Positions 28,260 to 38,295 are shown, counted from the first letter of the stretch. The stretch: DNA of 64,000 nt from Vulcanisaeta distributa JCM 11213 (GCA_001316125.1 BBCS01000001.1:372001-436000); one strand, 5' to 3'. Notes: generated by a model from the sequence alone, not told the origin. A program made the numbers and translations.

Positions 28260-29690
28260 TCACCTATATGTCGACAGCTCCTCCAGGCTTTTGCCCTTAC
28301 CCTCAACACCAATTAGCACACCGGCTATTGCACCTATTATCATTATCACAGCCATCAATGTGAATGCGATTAACGCTGCGTAGGGCAGTGGCTTAAAGGT
28401 AACTATTATGTACGGCATTACAAATGCTCCGATTATACCGCCAAGCCTACCTATGGACACCGCAGTACCTACCGCCGCGGCCCTCAACTGCGTCGGGAAG
28501 ACCTCAGGTATCATTACATAGAGTATGTCGGCGGCCGCATAGACGAAGAAGTACGTTAGGGCCAGCAGGCCTATAAGCCCAGTAAGGCCAATCGCCTTAA
28601 TGTAGTATAGGTAGGCCATTAATAGGCCAAGGAGGCCACCGACTGCGTATGACACCACTGCCATGGGTCTCCTACCAACCTTATCGGCTAGGTACGGAAT
28701 AACGAAGGCGCCCACGGCACCAAATGCCGTAACTGGAACTAGGTATAGTGGTATTATCGTTGATGGAACACCCAGTGAGGATAGGAACACGGGTATTAAC
28801 GTGAATGCAGTATAGTACGGCCAAGTCTCTGAGAAGTTAAGCAGCACTGCGCTTACGGCTCTCCTTGGATATAATGTGAAGACCTTCCTAGCCACCGTCC
28901 AACCCCCCCTCGGACTCGCAATTACGACATCGACAGGTTGTACAGGCGGTAATTCTTTAATTCCCAGTTGATTCTTAACGAGGTCCTCAACCTGCCTAAC
29001 AATGCCCTCAGCCTCATTATACCTGCCCTTTGATAGTAACCACCTCGGTGACTCAGGTATCGACCTCCTAATGACCCACACGAATACGGCAAGTATTGCG
29101 CCAACTAGGAAGGCGACCCTCCAACCAATGCTTATCGGTAACCTGGATATGGCAAAGTAGGAGATTAATGATGCGACGACCGTGCCGACGTCCCAACCAG
29201 CGCCGATTACGAAGCCCAACCACTTACCCCCCCTCTCCTTCGGTGGTACGAATTCCTGAATTGCGCTATTCACTGCGCCGTACTCACCGCCTATGCCAAC
29301 ACCTGTGAGGAATCGGAATACGGTAAGACTTATGAAGTTGAATGAAGCTGCCGACAATGCCGTAAACAAACCATAAATCAGTATAGTAGTCATAAACAGC
29401 CTTTTCCTACCAAGGACGTCTGCCAAGACACCAAATAATTCAGCTCCAATGGCTGCTCCTATTAGGAATAGTACGAGACCCAGCGTAGACTCGAGGGACG
29501 TTATCTTAAACACCTTAGCGACAATGGCCAACACACCACCATAAAGTGTGCTCTCTAGACCATCTAGGAAGTATGCAGCCGTTAATACGAGTATGACCTT
29601 CCGGTGGAATGGTGAGAACGGCAACCGGTCTAAGCGAGCCAGCAGGTCTGTCTTTACTACTTTAATTCCTGACTCGTCACTGTTTGTCAT
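28260..29690 (-). CDS. MFS transporter (sugar/aromatic acid type)
   Basis: Intact 476-residue twelve-helix transporter. AAYFLDGLESTLYGGVLAIV starts helix 1. The loop 2-3 motif is FGVLADVLGRKRLFMTTILI, helix 4-5 has RFLTGVGIGGEYGAVNSAIQ, and the central loop follows IRRSIPESPRWLLSKGRYNE. Loop 8-9 has PYLADKVGRRPMAVVSYAVG. The PESPRW motif and GGEYG mark the sugar-porter/AAHS type. Two RGG positions (ERGGKW, SPRGGW) lie on C7 runs. A promoter-like TTTTTAATAAG is just upstream of the start. Confidence 0.85.
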   Translation of the reverse strand: MTNSDESGIKVVKTDLLARLDRLPFSPFHRKVILVLTAAYFLDGLESTLYGGVLAIVAKVFKITSLESTLGLVLFLIGAAIGAELFGVLADVLGRKRLFMTTILIYGLFTALSAASFNFISLTVFRFLTGVGIGGEYGAVNSAIQEFVPPKERGGKWLGFVIGAGWDVGTVVASLISYFAISRLPISIGWRVAFLVGAILAVFVWVIRRSIPESPRWLLSKGRYNEAEGIVRQVEDLVKNQLGIKELPPVQPVDVVIASPRGGWTVARKVFTLYPRRAVSAVLLNFSETWPYYTAFTLIPVFLSSLGVPSTIIPLYLVPVTAFGAVGAFVIPYLADKVGRRPMAVVSYAVGGLLGLLMAYLYYIKAIGLTGLIGLLALTYFFVYAAADILYVMIPEVFPTQLRAAAVGTAVSIGRLGGIIGAFVMPYIIVTFKPLPYAALIAFTLMAVIMIIGAIAGVLIGVEGKGKSLEELSTYR

Positions 29691-29789
29691 AATTACTAGG
29701 TAATAATGATTTTTAATAAGTATTATCCCTGTGATAGGTGAATAAAGATATATTAAGTTGACGCAGGTCGGGCATCAATTGGTAGGGTT

Positions 29790-30580
29790 ATGAATGAAGC
29801 AATAAGGCTGGTGCTAAGTAAGGAATTGATCATTTTAGATGGTGATGGTACGTTGTACATTGGTTCGAAGCCATTACCCGGCGCCAGGGAGTTTATAAGG
29901 TTCCTTGATGAGCACGGCAAGCGATTCGTCGTAATGACTAACAATTCATCCTTTAGTAAGGAGCATCACATTAGGAGGTTGGGTCGGATATTAAGGAGGA
30001 GGTTTTCCTTAAATGAGGTTTTCGTGTCTACGGAGGCGGCGATTGAGTATTTAAGGGAACTTGGGGTCAGGAGGGTCTATGCACTCGGCATGCCTGAATT
30101 TATCCAGGACTTAATCAGGTCCGGTATTACTCATGATCCTGGAAATCCCGAGGTCGTGCTCATAGCCTTTGATAAGACATTAACATATGGTAAGTTGGTC
30201 AGGGCTGTGCGCCATATAATGTCTGGCGTTCCGTATATCGTGGTTAATCCAGACGTGTTATGCCAACGGATAGGGGGGGTTACATACCAGACGCTGGTTC
30301 CATATGGGCATTGATTAGGGTGGCCACGGGTAAGGAGCCGGTGGCGGTTACGGGCAAGCCCAGTAGTTTATTTCTTAATTACATGCTTAGGAAGCTGAAT
30401 GTGAAGCCCAGCGATTCCGTGATAATTGGTGATAGGTTATACACGGACATAGCAATGGCTAATGAGAATGGCATTGACTCAATACTCGTCCTTACGGGCG
30501 AGACGAGGGCTGAGGACTTAGTCAATAGTAGGTATAAGCCGACCCTTGTGGTTAATACGTTGATTGATATATTGAAGTAA
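29790..30580 (+). CDS. HAD-superfamily phosphatase (NagD/class IIA), frameshifted
   Basis: Phosphatase of the NagD / p-nitrophenyl phosphatase type. Motif 1 is LIILDGDGTLYIGSKPLPGA, motif 2 VMTNNSS, the cap includes RVYALGMPEFIQDLI, and motif 4 is VIIGDRLYTDIAMANENGID. One C is missing near 30253, where VNPDVLCPTDRGYIPDAGS is expected; the second frame then carries through IWALIRVATGKEPVAVTGKP. Total about 263 residues, normal. The DRGGY doublet is on a G7 run. Its stop is immediately adjacent to the convergent gene at 30581. Confidence 0.85.
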
Positions 30581-30886
30581 TCACTGCTTAGCCTCCGCCT
30601 CCTTTGGCCTCCTCCTCTCACGCTTCTCCTCAATTCTCTTCCTAAGCAGGTTTACGTGGAATAGAAGCTCATTAATACCAAGCTTATTACCAACCTCCTC
30701 ACCATACTTAAGAAGCTCCTCAGCCTCATCCAAATCCCTCGACCTACCCCCCCTGGCGATTAATTCCTGCGCCGTGTAAACCACGCACTCCACCAACTTC
30801 TCCCTAAATTCCAGTGCCTTCTCCTTATTGCCCTCCCTCTCGGCCTTCTCAATTAGTTTTTCCCACCTTGAGCAGGTTATTGCCAT
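30581..30886 (-). CDS. Small helical protein
   Basis: Not recognised. 101 residues of charged helix: RWEKLIEKAEREGNKEKALE, VVYTAQELIARGGRSRDLDE, AEELLKYGEEVGNKLGINEL and a very basic end RKRIEEKRERRRPKEAEAKQ. It resembles a TPR-like helical hairpin protein. The RGG doublet is on a C7 run (30747-30753). It is the last of three short minus-strand genes (30581-31522) with similar helical composition. Confidence 0.55.
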   Translation of the reverse strand: MAITCSRWEKLIEKAEREGNKEKALEFREKLVECVVYTAQELIARGGRSRDLDEAEELLKYGEEVGNKLGINELLFHVNLLRKRIEEKRERRRPKEAEAKQ

Positions 30887-30932
30887 ACCACCACCAAGCC
30901 GCAGTGTGGTGGGTTGTGGGTTAATTTAAAAA

Positions 30933-31196
30933 TTATGCCTTACCCTCCCCCCCAGCCTTAGTCTCCTGCTTAACGGCGCCCCTGGCCTGCCTAGCCCTTG
31001 CCTCATTAATTAATCTTCTGACCTTCCTAATAATGGCTATGTAATTATCGAAGAGCTTCGTCTCCTTAGTCTCCTTCGTGGCCTCCCTAAACAACTTAAT
31101 GCCATCATCAAGCTTCCCACTCCTTACTAATTCCTCAGCCGTCCTCAATTTAATCACTAATTCCCTTGCCTTATTGATTATTTCTTCGCTCGACAT
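30933..31196 (-). CDS. Small helical protein
   Basis: Not recognised. From ATG 31196 it reads MSSEEIINKARELVIKLRTA and EELVRSGKLDDGIKLFREAT, then LFDNYIAIIRKVRRLINEAR, ending in ARQARGAVKQETKAGGEGKA, 87 residues. A longer frame extends to 31289 but its added part crosses a C7 run and looks noncoding. Helical and basic, with an Ala/Gly/Lys-rich tail like its downstream neighbour, so the two may be functionally linked. Confidence 0.5.
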   Translation of the reverse strand: MSSEEIINKARELVIKLRTAEELVRSGKLDDGIKLFREATKETKETKLFDNYIAIIRKVRRLINEARARQARGAVKQETKAGGEGKA

Positions 31197-31318
31197 CGAG
31201 ACAACGGAGGTTAACCCCCCCTTAATAAGGTTTATTAGTTGGTAATTACCCTTGCTACCGTATGAATTAATGATTAGGGTCTGGAGCACTGAGCGTTGAT
31301 GAGTGGTGAGCCCGAATC

Positions 31319-31522
31319 CTAATACTCATTAATAGTCTTATTCTTCGACTTATACTCCTTAATTAATTGATCGGCAACGTCGGGCGGTACCCTAATTGTG
31401 TATAGGTAATGCTTAAGCCTAGCCTTTAACTTAACGTAATCAGGGTATCTCTTAACCTTGATCTCCTCAGCAGCGTCTGCGTATCTACGCCACAACTCTA
31501 CAAGGAATACCTCCCTAGGCAC
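31319..31522 (-). CDS. Small basic helical protein
   Basis: Not recognised. 67 residues: MPREVFLVELWRRYADAAEE, IKVKRYPDYVKLKARLKHYL, YTIRVPPDVADQLIKEYKSK. The alternating basic and aromatic residues suggest nucleic-acid or protein binding. First of the three short minus-strand genes. It diverges from the geranylgeranyl reductase gene, with a G7 run in the shared spacer (31548-31554). Confidence 0.5.
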   Translation of the reverse strand: MPREVFLVELWRRYADAAEEIKVKRYPDYVKLKARLKHYLYTIRVPPDVADQLIKEYKSKNKTINEY

Positions 31523-31599
31523 GTCACTGCCTGTGCAGGGGGGGATTTTTTAAGGATTTCTACAGAAGAAGTAATTAAGCCGAAGTAATCAGTATTAGC

Positions 31600-32811
31600 G
31601 TGGTTGTTAAGACCGATGTATTAATAATTGGCGGCGGACCGGCTGGCTCCTACCTAGCCCGTTACCTAGTCAGGAATGGGTTTAATGGCGATGTCATGCT
31701 CATTGATAAGAAGTCCGTGATATATGCACCAGTAATATGCGGTGAATTACTACCCAGTGAGGACCTTCTTAAGCCTGGATTAATAGGGATTTATACGAGG
31801 TTTTACTGACAACGCTTAGGGAGACGCTACGTAAGGAATTTATTGTTAATGAGATTGGGTGGTTAAGACTCGTGATTAATGGCCATGACATAGCTAGGAT
31901 GCCCTTTAGGACCTACGTCATTGATAAGTCGGCAATGATTAGGGGTATCATTGAGGATGCCATTAATGGTGGTGCCAATGTTCGTTTTGGCATTACGGCA
32001 GTTAAATGCGCGACTAAGAATGGGGGTTATGAGTGCCTTGTCCATGATAAGGATGGTGGCGAGTACGTCATTAATGCCAAGACGCTAATTGGCGCTGACG
32101 CGTACCCGTCAATTGTTGACTTAAGCCTGGGCATAACCAGGGGGGGCTTCAGGGCTGAGGACTTAATAATAGCGACAAGTGCGAGGGCTAGGGGGGGTGG
32201 GTATGTGGATGATGAGGCGGTCATCATTATGGATCCCGGGGGGGTAGCACCGGGTGGCTTTGCTTGGATATTCCCGAGGGGGGGTGATGGTTCTCATAAT
32301 ATTGGCGTTGGCGTTAGGAATAACATAGCGTGGAGAGGGGGTAACCCAATTGATTACCATGCACTTTTCGTCAGTAGATACGGGCTTGAGAGCGCCCGAA
32401 GATCCGTGCTCATGAAGACCTTACCCGTCGGTGGTTTGTTAAATAAGTATGGCACAGGTAATGCTTACTTAATCGGTGATGCTGTCGCTCAGTAATACCA
32501 ACCAACGGTGCCGGCATTAACCCTGCATGATAACTGCCCACCTACTCGGTGAGTCGATAATGCGTGGATACGATTATTCATCACTCATGAATAAGTTGTT
32601 CAAGCCTCTGATGGATAGGATGGTAATGTTCAGGAGGATTGGTGACCCACTATTGATGAATAGGGATGCCATGGAGTTGGCGGTCAAAGTTTCAAGGAGT
32701 TACATGACTAGTTCCATTTATGAGGCCACCCTATCCTCAATGAGGGCGAGTACCCTAATTAAGTTCCTAATTGGTAATTTATTAATTAAGTTCATCTCCA
32801 AACTATCTTGA
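31600..32811 (+). CDS. Geranylgeranyl reductase family FAD protein, frameshifted
   Basis: Reduces the isoprenoid chains of archaeal membrane lipids. VLIIGGGPAGSYLARYLVRN binds FAD, and VICGELLPSEDL is the conserved Cys-containing block. A slip near 31800 leads to FRTYVIDKSAMIRGIIEDAI and TLIGADAYPSIVDLSLG. PGGVAPGGFAWIFPRGGDGS is the substrate-side block with two G7-encoded extra glycines. GNAYLIGDAV is followed by a slip near 32490, then GAGINPAMITAHLLG and a C-terminal helix domain. Start is GTG 31600. It is followed after 49 bases by GGPP synthase, a coherent lipid pair. Confidence 0.87.
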
Positions 32812-32860
32812 CGTGCATGTAGTATTTATTAAGGCATAAATTTAGGGAATTATGAAATAG

Positions 32861-33760
32861 ATGGCCGTATTGAATCCAAGCAAGTACATGGAGTTGTTGC
32901 CCATGGAGGTTAGGTCAGCGGTTAATAAGGTTATTCAGGTACTCGAGGAATCCTTCACCGGCCTCTGGATGCCCAATAACCTGTTAAATGCCACTTACCA
33001 CTACATAAGGAATAGGGGGGGAAAGCTCATTAGACCAACCCTAGTCCTGCTAATGGCCTACGCACTAGGCAATGGCAGCGGTCTCGAAAAAGCGGTGCTA
33101 CCCGCCGCATCTGTTGAGTTAATACATACGGCTTCATTGCTTCAGGACGACATAATGGATCAGCAAAGTATTAGGAGGGGGGGTGTGGAGACTCCGTACA
33201 GTATCTATGGTCCGCACACGGCAATGCTCGCCAGCGACTTAATAATTGCTAAGGCCGTGGAGTATGCCATAAGGAGTGGCGATAATGATATCGTGTTTGA
33301 GCTCCTAAATTCATCCATTAAGTTAGCAATTGGCCAGAGCTTTGAGTCGGAACTGAGTGGTAGGGCTGACGTGACCATCGATGATTACTTAAGGCTCATT
33401 TACTATAAGACCGCCTCGCTCATTGAGTCCTCAATGGTCGTTGGCGCTTATTCAGTTAATGTTAAGGATAGCGAGGTAATAAGTAGGATTAGGGATGTGG
33501 GTAGGTTCGTGGGTATTGCATTTCAGGTTAGGGATGACCTAATTGATTACCTAAACATTGATAGTAGGAACCCTGGAGTTAACACTGATGAGGTTAATAT
33601 CGTGAGGATAATGAGTAGGGGTAATGACGATGTCAGGGGTGCCATTGATAAGGCCAGGGGGGGCTTGTTGAATGAGATGCTTGATAATGCCGTTAAGATG
33701 GTTAGGGAGGTCGTGAATAATGAGGTCCTGGTTAATTACATAAATTTGCTGAGGATTTAA
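32861..33760 (+). CDS. Geranylgeranyl diphosphate synthase (polyprenyl synthase)
   Basis: Makes the C20 (or longer) prenyl diphosphate for archaeal lipids. Intact frame of 299 residues. First Asp-rich motif LLQDDIMDQQSIRRGG, second FQVRDDLIDYLNID, with NRGGKLIRPTLVLL near the N-terminus binding diphosphate. In RRGGVETP the family normally has a single glycine after RR, and the extra one is encoded by a G7 run (33177-33183). The ATG is preceded by TAAGGCATAAATTTAG. It follows geranylgeranyl reductase and precedes a small regulator-like gene. Confidence 0.93.
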   Translation: MAVLNPSKYMELLPMEVRSAVNKVIQVLEESFTGLWMPNNLLNATYHYIRNRGGKLIRPTLVLLMAYALGNGSGLEKAVLPAASVELIHTASLLQDDIMDQQSIRRGGVETPYSIYGPHTAMLASDLIIAKAVEYAIRSGDNDIVFELLNSSIKLAIGQSFESELSGRADVTIDDYLRLIYYKTASLIESSMVVGAYSVNVKDSEVISRIRDVGRFVGIAFQVRDDLIDYLNIDSRNPGVNTDEVNIVRIMSRGNDDVRGAIDKARGGLLNEMLDNAVKMVREVVNNEVLVNYINLLRI

Positions 33761-33850
33761 GAATTGATTAGTTAAGAAAGGGCTGTAATAAGCCATATAA
33801 TACATCGCAAAATAAGTCATCCCTAAATTTAAATCGCAAATTACAATCAA

Positions 33851-34381
33851 TTGATGAGCGAGGTCTTCATAATAGATGATGTACCGGTGAGATACGAGGA
33901 CCTATTCAGGGCGCCGGAGAAGGATGGCGCAGTGGTATCGGTCAGGGTTCACAAATCAGTTAAGGAATTACTCACTAAGTTGGCTGAAAAGGAGGGCTTA
34001 GACGGAGTCTCGGAACTACTCAGGTATTTAGTGGCTGGCTACATAATGGGTAAGTATAAATTAATCAAGCCCGAGCCTCGCGTGATAACGCAACCCATAT
34101 TCCTAAATGTAAACATAAATAAAAAGACCATTGAGGAACACACGGACATAACCCAGATCGGCCTGAAGATGGAGATCGACGAATTAATAAAGGAGTCCAT
34201 GGACGTAATAAACAAGGTGAAGAAGGGAGTAATAAATCCAAGAGGCAACGAGTACATAAGGAGATTAAGGAATAAGGCCGTTAAGTACATGGTTAAGGCC
34301 CTTAAGTACGGCATGGAGGAGGAGTACGAGAAGTTAAAGACGATCCAGATAACACTAACAACACTACTCGAGGAGGAGTAA
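33851..34381 (+). CDS. Ribbon-helix-helix-like DNA-binding protein with helical C-terminus
   Basis: A 176-residue intact protein. Residues about 27-65, GAVVSVRVHKSVKELLTKLA and GLDGVSELLRYLVAGYI, look like a ribbon-helix-helix segment (beta strand VSVRV, then two helices). The rest is charged helix: EIDELIKESMDVINKVKKGV and KAVKYMVKALKYGMEEEYEK. TTTAAATCGC just upstream is a likely promoter. ATG 33854 is an equally good start. Function is not established. A tRNA follows 39 bases later, behind a second TTTAAATCGC copy. Confidence 0.6.
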   Translation: MMSEVFIIDDVPVRYEDLFRAPEKDGAVVSVRVHKSVKELLTKLAEKEGLDGVSELLRYLVAGYIMGKYKLIKPEPRVITQPIFLNVNINKKTIEEHTDITQIGLKMEIDELIKESMDVINKVKKGVINPRGNEYIRRLRNKAVKYMVKALKYGMEEEYEKLKTIQITLTTLLEEE

Positions 34382-34420
34382 TAAGAAAACTTTAAATCGC
34401 AGTTTAATGGCTTATTGCCT

Positions 34421-34531
34421 GCCGGGGTGGCCGAGCCAGGTCCAAGGCGCGGGCCTGGAGATTCCGCAGGGAACCTTAAAGTCCGTCCCCGCAAGGGGGG
34501 GGCCCGGGTTCAAATCCCGGCCCCGGCACCA
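34421..34531 (+). tRNA. trnL(uaa): tRNA-Leu (TAA), probably with a ~21-base intron, CCA encoded
   Basis: Acceptor GCCGGGG pairs with CCCCGGC, discriminator A528, and CCA is genome-encoded at 529-531. D arm GCC...GGC with GGTCCAA, T arm CCGGG-TTCAAAT-CCCGG, and a long variable arm TCCCC-GCAA-G(n) mark a class II tRNA. Removing about CTGGAGATTCC...GGGAACC leaves anticodon arm GCGGG-CTTAAAG-TCCGT with anticodon TAA. The intron would sit before the anticodon, a noncanonical place. The G8 run at 34495-34502 in the variable arm is probably G4-G5. The alternative reading, tRNA-Ser(GGA) without intron, needs a C-U mismatch and an overlong variable arm. Confidence 0.75.
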
Positions 34532-34602
34532 AGATTATGCAGGGATAATAGTAAAATGATGATGAGTTATTTTTATACGCATCCGAATCGTATTCTATTT
34601 CA

Positions 34603-35877
34603 TTAATGTATTGTGGTTATTTGTTTCTGTTTTCTGAAAGTCTCTGGTGCGAATATTGACGTTAGGAAACCAATTAAGAATACCATCGTTATTATTATCA
34701 TTGTGTAATTGAAATTTCCCATCAATAATACCGGTATATATGGTCCTATTATCATGCCTACCCTAGCCAGTGCTGTTGCTGAGCCTGTTCCAACTCCTCT
34801 AATACTTGTTGGATATAGTTCTGGGGTGTACGCGTAAATTGTGCCCCCCCATATTCCTGACATTGCGAGATTTAACATTGACCCGCTTATAATTAGAGTT
34901 GATATATTATATGCGTATGCAAATACTAATGCAGATATTACGGAGATTAAGAAGAGCAACATAAGAGTTCCTCTACGTCCTAATGAATTGATTAGGTATA
35001 TGGCTATGTAATAACCAATTATGGAAAATATTGTCATTATTAGTGAGAATGTGAAAGACTTCACTATCGAGAATCCCCTGTATAATAATGCAGTGGGTAA
35101 CCATAATAGGAATCCGTAATAGCCAAAGGCAATTGAAAACCAAAGAATCCAAGCTATAACCGTTCTTTTACGTAAATCTTTATTAAACAAATCACTAATA
35201 GTACCTTTAATTTTAATCTCCACAGTATCTTTAAACATTGACTCATTAAATCCGTACTTCATAATCAATCCCTTAGCTCTTTCAATCTTACCCTTCATTA
35301 TCAGCCATCGTGGTGATTCAGGTATTGTGAACCTAATGACTAATGCGTATATTGCCAGCGCCGTAAGTATGGTCAGGGTTAATCGCCAACCTATTGATAT
35401 TAATACATATCTGCTTATTAACCCAGCAGTAACAACGCCATAAGCCCAAAAACTCTCTAGCAAGACTACCAATGGACCTCTATTACTCTCGGTACCCCAT
35501 TCATTAACCAATGACGCAACAACAGGCAATTCACCGCCTAAGCCAAGTCCAGCAAAGAACCTCATTAATGAAAATACTATGAAGTTCCATGATAAGGCAC
35601 TTAATCCGTTAAATATACTGTAAATTAGTAATGTAATTATAAATGCCGTGGTTCTACCAATCATGTCCGCTACTTTACCAAATAAAATAGCGCCTATCAA
35701 TAGTCCAAGGCTATTTGCTAAAATTATTATGCCTGATTGGGTTATGGTTAGGTGCCATGTCTCGATTAGGAGCGTGACTATGTAAGATATTAATATCACA
35801 TTCATTGCGTCCAGTAGCCAACCGATGCCGCTGGCTATGATTAGTCTAGTGTAAAATCTTTTCACGATAACGGACAT
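34603..35877 (-). CDS. MFS transporter
   Basis: Intact 424-residue twelve-helix transporter. ASGIGWLLDAMNVILISYIV is helix 1, FGKVADMIGRTTAFIITLLI the loop 2-3 motif, RFFAGLGLGGELPVVASLVN helix 4-5, and RFTIPESPRWLIMKGKIERA the central sugar-porter signature. AMSGIWGGTIYAYTPELYPT has a G7-encoded extra glycine. Substrate unknown; its position next to UbiD and opposite in direction suggests transport of an organic acid (inference). Confidence 0.85.
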   Translation of the reverse strand: MSVIVKRFYTRLIIASGIGWLLDAMNVILISYIVTLLIETWHLTITQSGIIILANSLGLLIGAILFGKVADMIGRTTAFIITLLIYSIFNGLSALSWNFIVFSLMRFFAGLGLGGELPVVASLVNEWGTESNRGPLVVLLESFWAYGVVTAGLISRYVLISIGWRLTLTILTALAIYALVIRFTIPESPRWLIMKGKIERAKGLIMKYGFNESMFKDTVEIKIKGTISDLFNKDLRKRTVIAWILWFSIAFGYYGFLLWLPTALLYRGFSIVKSFTFSLIMTIFSIIGYYIAIYLINSLGRRGTLMLLFLISVISALVFAYAYNISTLIISGSMLNLAMSGIWGGTIYAYTPELYPTSIRGVGTGSATALARVGMIIGPYIPVLLMGNFNYTMIIITMVFLIGFLTSIFAPETFRKQKQITTIH

Positions 35878-35998
35878 AATTTTAATCTATAAAATTGCTT
35901 CAATGCATTAAACAACGAAGCAGGAATTCTATGATAATGGGTAATTGGGCAATTTTTGCCTAGCTACGTTAAAATATTCGCTATATCTAGATGAAGCA
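35878..35998. promoter_or_regulatory. Divergent promoter region, MFS / UbiD
   Basis: About 120 bases between divergent genes. TTTTAATCTATAAAATT at 35880-35896 suits the minus-strand MFS gene. GTTAAAATATTCGCTATATC at about 35967-35986 suits the UbiD gene that starts at 35999. Boxes were judged by eye. Confidence 0.4.
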
Positions 35999-37446
35999 AT
36001 GATAGAGTATGTCGATTTAAGGGGCTGGATGAATATTGCTAGAAGGGTTAATCAATTAGTTGAATTAAGAGGGGGTCTCACTTAATGAAGTTGGCGTTAT
36101 AGCACAATTAGATTCCAAGAATAGAGGACCAGCTATATATTTTAGTGATTTACCTGGATATGGTAGGTTCGGTATATTGACTAATTACTTAAACAATAAT
36201 GTGCATTTAGCAATAACATTAGGTTTAGACCCTAACTCCAGTACTCGCGATTTAATTACATATATTAGGGATCATTATGACGAGTGGTTGGTTAGGAGTA
36301 AAGAGTTTCCACCTAGATTCGTTGATGACGGGCCTATTCAAAAGAATATAAGGTCTGGCGATGACGTAGACTTAACAATATTTCCAGTGCCTAAGTGGCA
36401 TATTGATGATGGTGGACCATACATTGGCACTGGCGATGCCGTGATAATGAAGGACCCCCGAGAATGATTGGGTTAATGTGGGTACATACAGAGTTCAATT
36501 ATTTAATAGAAATGAAGTTGGGTTAATGATAGTCCCTGGGCATCAAGGCGATATAATAATGAGGAAGTACTTCAGCTTAGGAAAACCTGTCCCCCCCGTG
36601 GTTATGGTCTTTGGTTTAGATCCACTACTCTTTATAGCCTCAAGTATGGAGATACCTTATGGTATCAGTGAGTTAAACTTCGTCGGCGCTATTAGGGGGT
36701 GAGGGTGTACCCGTTGTTAAGGGTGAAATTACAGGACTACCCATACCGGCTTATGCGGAGATTGCTGTAGAGGGTTTCATCGAACCAGGCAGAGTTAGGA
36801 AGAGGGCCCGTTTGGTGAGTACACAGGTTATTATACTCATAGGGGCCCTGCACCGTATATGAGGGTTTTAAGGCTTTATTATAGGGATGATGCGATAATT
36901 ACTGGGATGATACCGTCAAAGTCTACATATTCAACCTATGGTTATTTCAGATCTGTATTTAGATCAGCGATGATATGGAGCAGACTTACTAAAATGGGTA
37001 TTCAGGGCATTAATGGTGTTTGGGTCCCTGAATTTGGCGGGTCTAGGAATATGGTAATAATATCCGTGAAACAACAATATCCTGGCCACGCCACACAGGT
37101 AGCAGCGTTAATAATGGGTATGCCAGAGTCGGCCAACTTCCTTAAGTATGTGGTCATTGTCGATGATGATATTAATCCTTACGATATTGAGGATGTGCTA
37201 TGGGCAGTCTGTACCAGAGTTGATCCTAAGGATGATATTGATATTGTCAGAAAGACCTGGAGTCAACCATTAGATCCAAGAATAAAGAGGCCAACTAGTG
37301 ATTGGACAACCTCAACCGTAATAATAAGGGCTATTAAGCCTTATGACTGGATCAATGAATTTCCAAAGGTTGCAATAGAGCCTGAGGACTTAAGAAAGGA
37401 GGTTTTTGATAAGTATGGTAAAATACTCAATTGGAAGGTATATTAG
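35999..37446 (+). CDS. UbiD-family (de)carboxylase, frameshifted
   Basis: Prenylated-FMN dependent reversible decarboxylase. MIEYVDLRGWMNIARRVNQL, RFVDDGPIQKNIRSGDDVDL and FPVPKWHIDDGGPYIGTGD begin it. VPGHQGDIIMRKY and EIPYGISELNFVGAIRGEG form the core, and EGPFGEYTGYYTHRGPAPY, restored after a slip near 36806, carries the active-site Arg/Glu region. Single-base gains occur at C5 36426 (GAC CCC GAG AAT expected) and G5 36694 (AGG GGT GAG expected). VPPVVMVFG has an extra proline from C7. About 480 residues. Substrate is probably an aromatic or polyprenylated acid. Confidence 0.88.
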
Positions 37447-37452
37447 GGCTAT

Positions 37453-38295
37453 TCATAACTTCAACATCTCAGCCACTTCCGAAAAATCCATTTTTCCTTT
37501 ACCCTCATTTTTGGTTATTTCAAGTAGTTTATCTATCATGGACATTATTGGTAATGACCTACCCTTACTCATTGAGTGCTTTATTGTTTCATCAACCACG
37601 TATTTAGCGAGGTCTATTGAGAAGGACTCTGGGTAGTTACCGCTTAGTATCCAGGGTAGTCTAGTCCTTAATTGCGCTGAGTCAGCTCCACTCATGCTTA
37701 GCGCCTTGACTAGGGTGTTCGTGTCTAAGCCCACGTCCTTCATCAATGGCGATAGCTCAGCTAGTATCATGGTGTTGGCTATTATTATTGACGTACTGAT
37801 TAACTTAAGTAATGTAGCTTGCTCGTGGGTGCCAATGTAGATTGGGGGGGTGCCCAATTGCCTAAGGAATTCCTCTGACTGCTTATACAATTGCTCATCA
37901 CCACCAATAAACATCACGAGAGATCCGCTCTCGGCTTGTTTCGGCCCACCTTCAAGCCTGGCGGTTATGTATCTAAACCCACTCTTGCGGACTATTGAGA
38001 GTACCTGCTCAAGCTCCGTCAGGCTCATTGTGGTTGTGTCTATCACCACGGCATTGGTGCCCAGCTCACCCAGTACCTGGGTGGACTCCTTGCCCGTGGG
38101 TAATGCGAGTATTACGTAATCAGCATCGCTGCATTGCTCCACACTATCCACGGTCTTAACACCTGCATTGCTTAATGTCATGTACACGGACTTATTGACG
38201 TCATAGCCGTAGACCACATAGCCCCCCCTATTAACGAGGTTAATAGCAATACCCCCCCTACCCATCCTACCCAAACCAATTATGCACGCCCTCAT
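37453..38295 (-). CDS. 3-hydroxyisobutyrate dehydrogenase-like oxidoreductase
   Basis: Intact NAD(P)-binding beta-hydroxyacid dehydrogenase, 280 residues. MRACIIGLGRMGRGGIAINL is the nucleotide-binding loop; YVILALPTGKESTQVLGELG and AVVIDTTTMSLTELEQVLSI follow. LEGGPKQAESGSLVMFIGGD is the substrate loop and ATLLKLISTS holds the catalytic Lys. Three doublets (RGGI, RGGY, TPPI) lie on C7 runs where single residues are expected. It sits between two UbiD genes, convergent with the first, so an organic-acid substrate linked to UbiD chemistry is plausible (inference). Confidence 0.85.
   Translation of the reverse strand: MRACIIGLGRMGRGGIAINLVNRGGYVVYGYDVNKSVYMTLSNAGVKTVDSVEQCSDADYVILALPTGKESTQVLGELGTNAVVIDTTTMSLTELEQVLSIVRKSGFRYITARLEGGPKQAESGSLVMFIGGDEQLYKQSEEFLRQLGTPPIYIGTHEQATLLKLISTSIIIANTMILAELSPLMKDVGLDTNTLVKALSMSGADSAQLRTRLPWILSGNYPESFSIDLAKYVVDETIKHSMSKGRSLPIMSMIDKLLEITKNEGKGKMDFSEVAEMLKL

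Noticed and set aside
34421..34528. tRNA-Ser(GGA) reading of the second tRNA
   Set aside because: CTGGAGA looks like a Ser anticodon loop, but the stem then has a C-U mismatch and the variable arm would exceed 30 bases; the Leu(TAA) reading with an intron pairs better.
27593..34531. Integrated element bounded by the two tRNA genes
   Set aside because: No integrase, no repeated tRNA 3' end as attachment site and no change in gene content was found; the genes between are metabolic.
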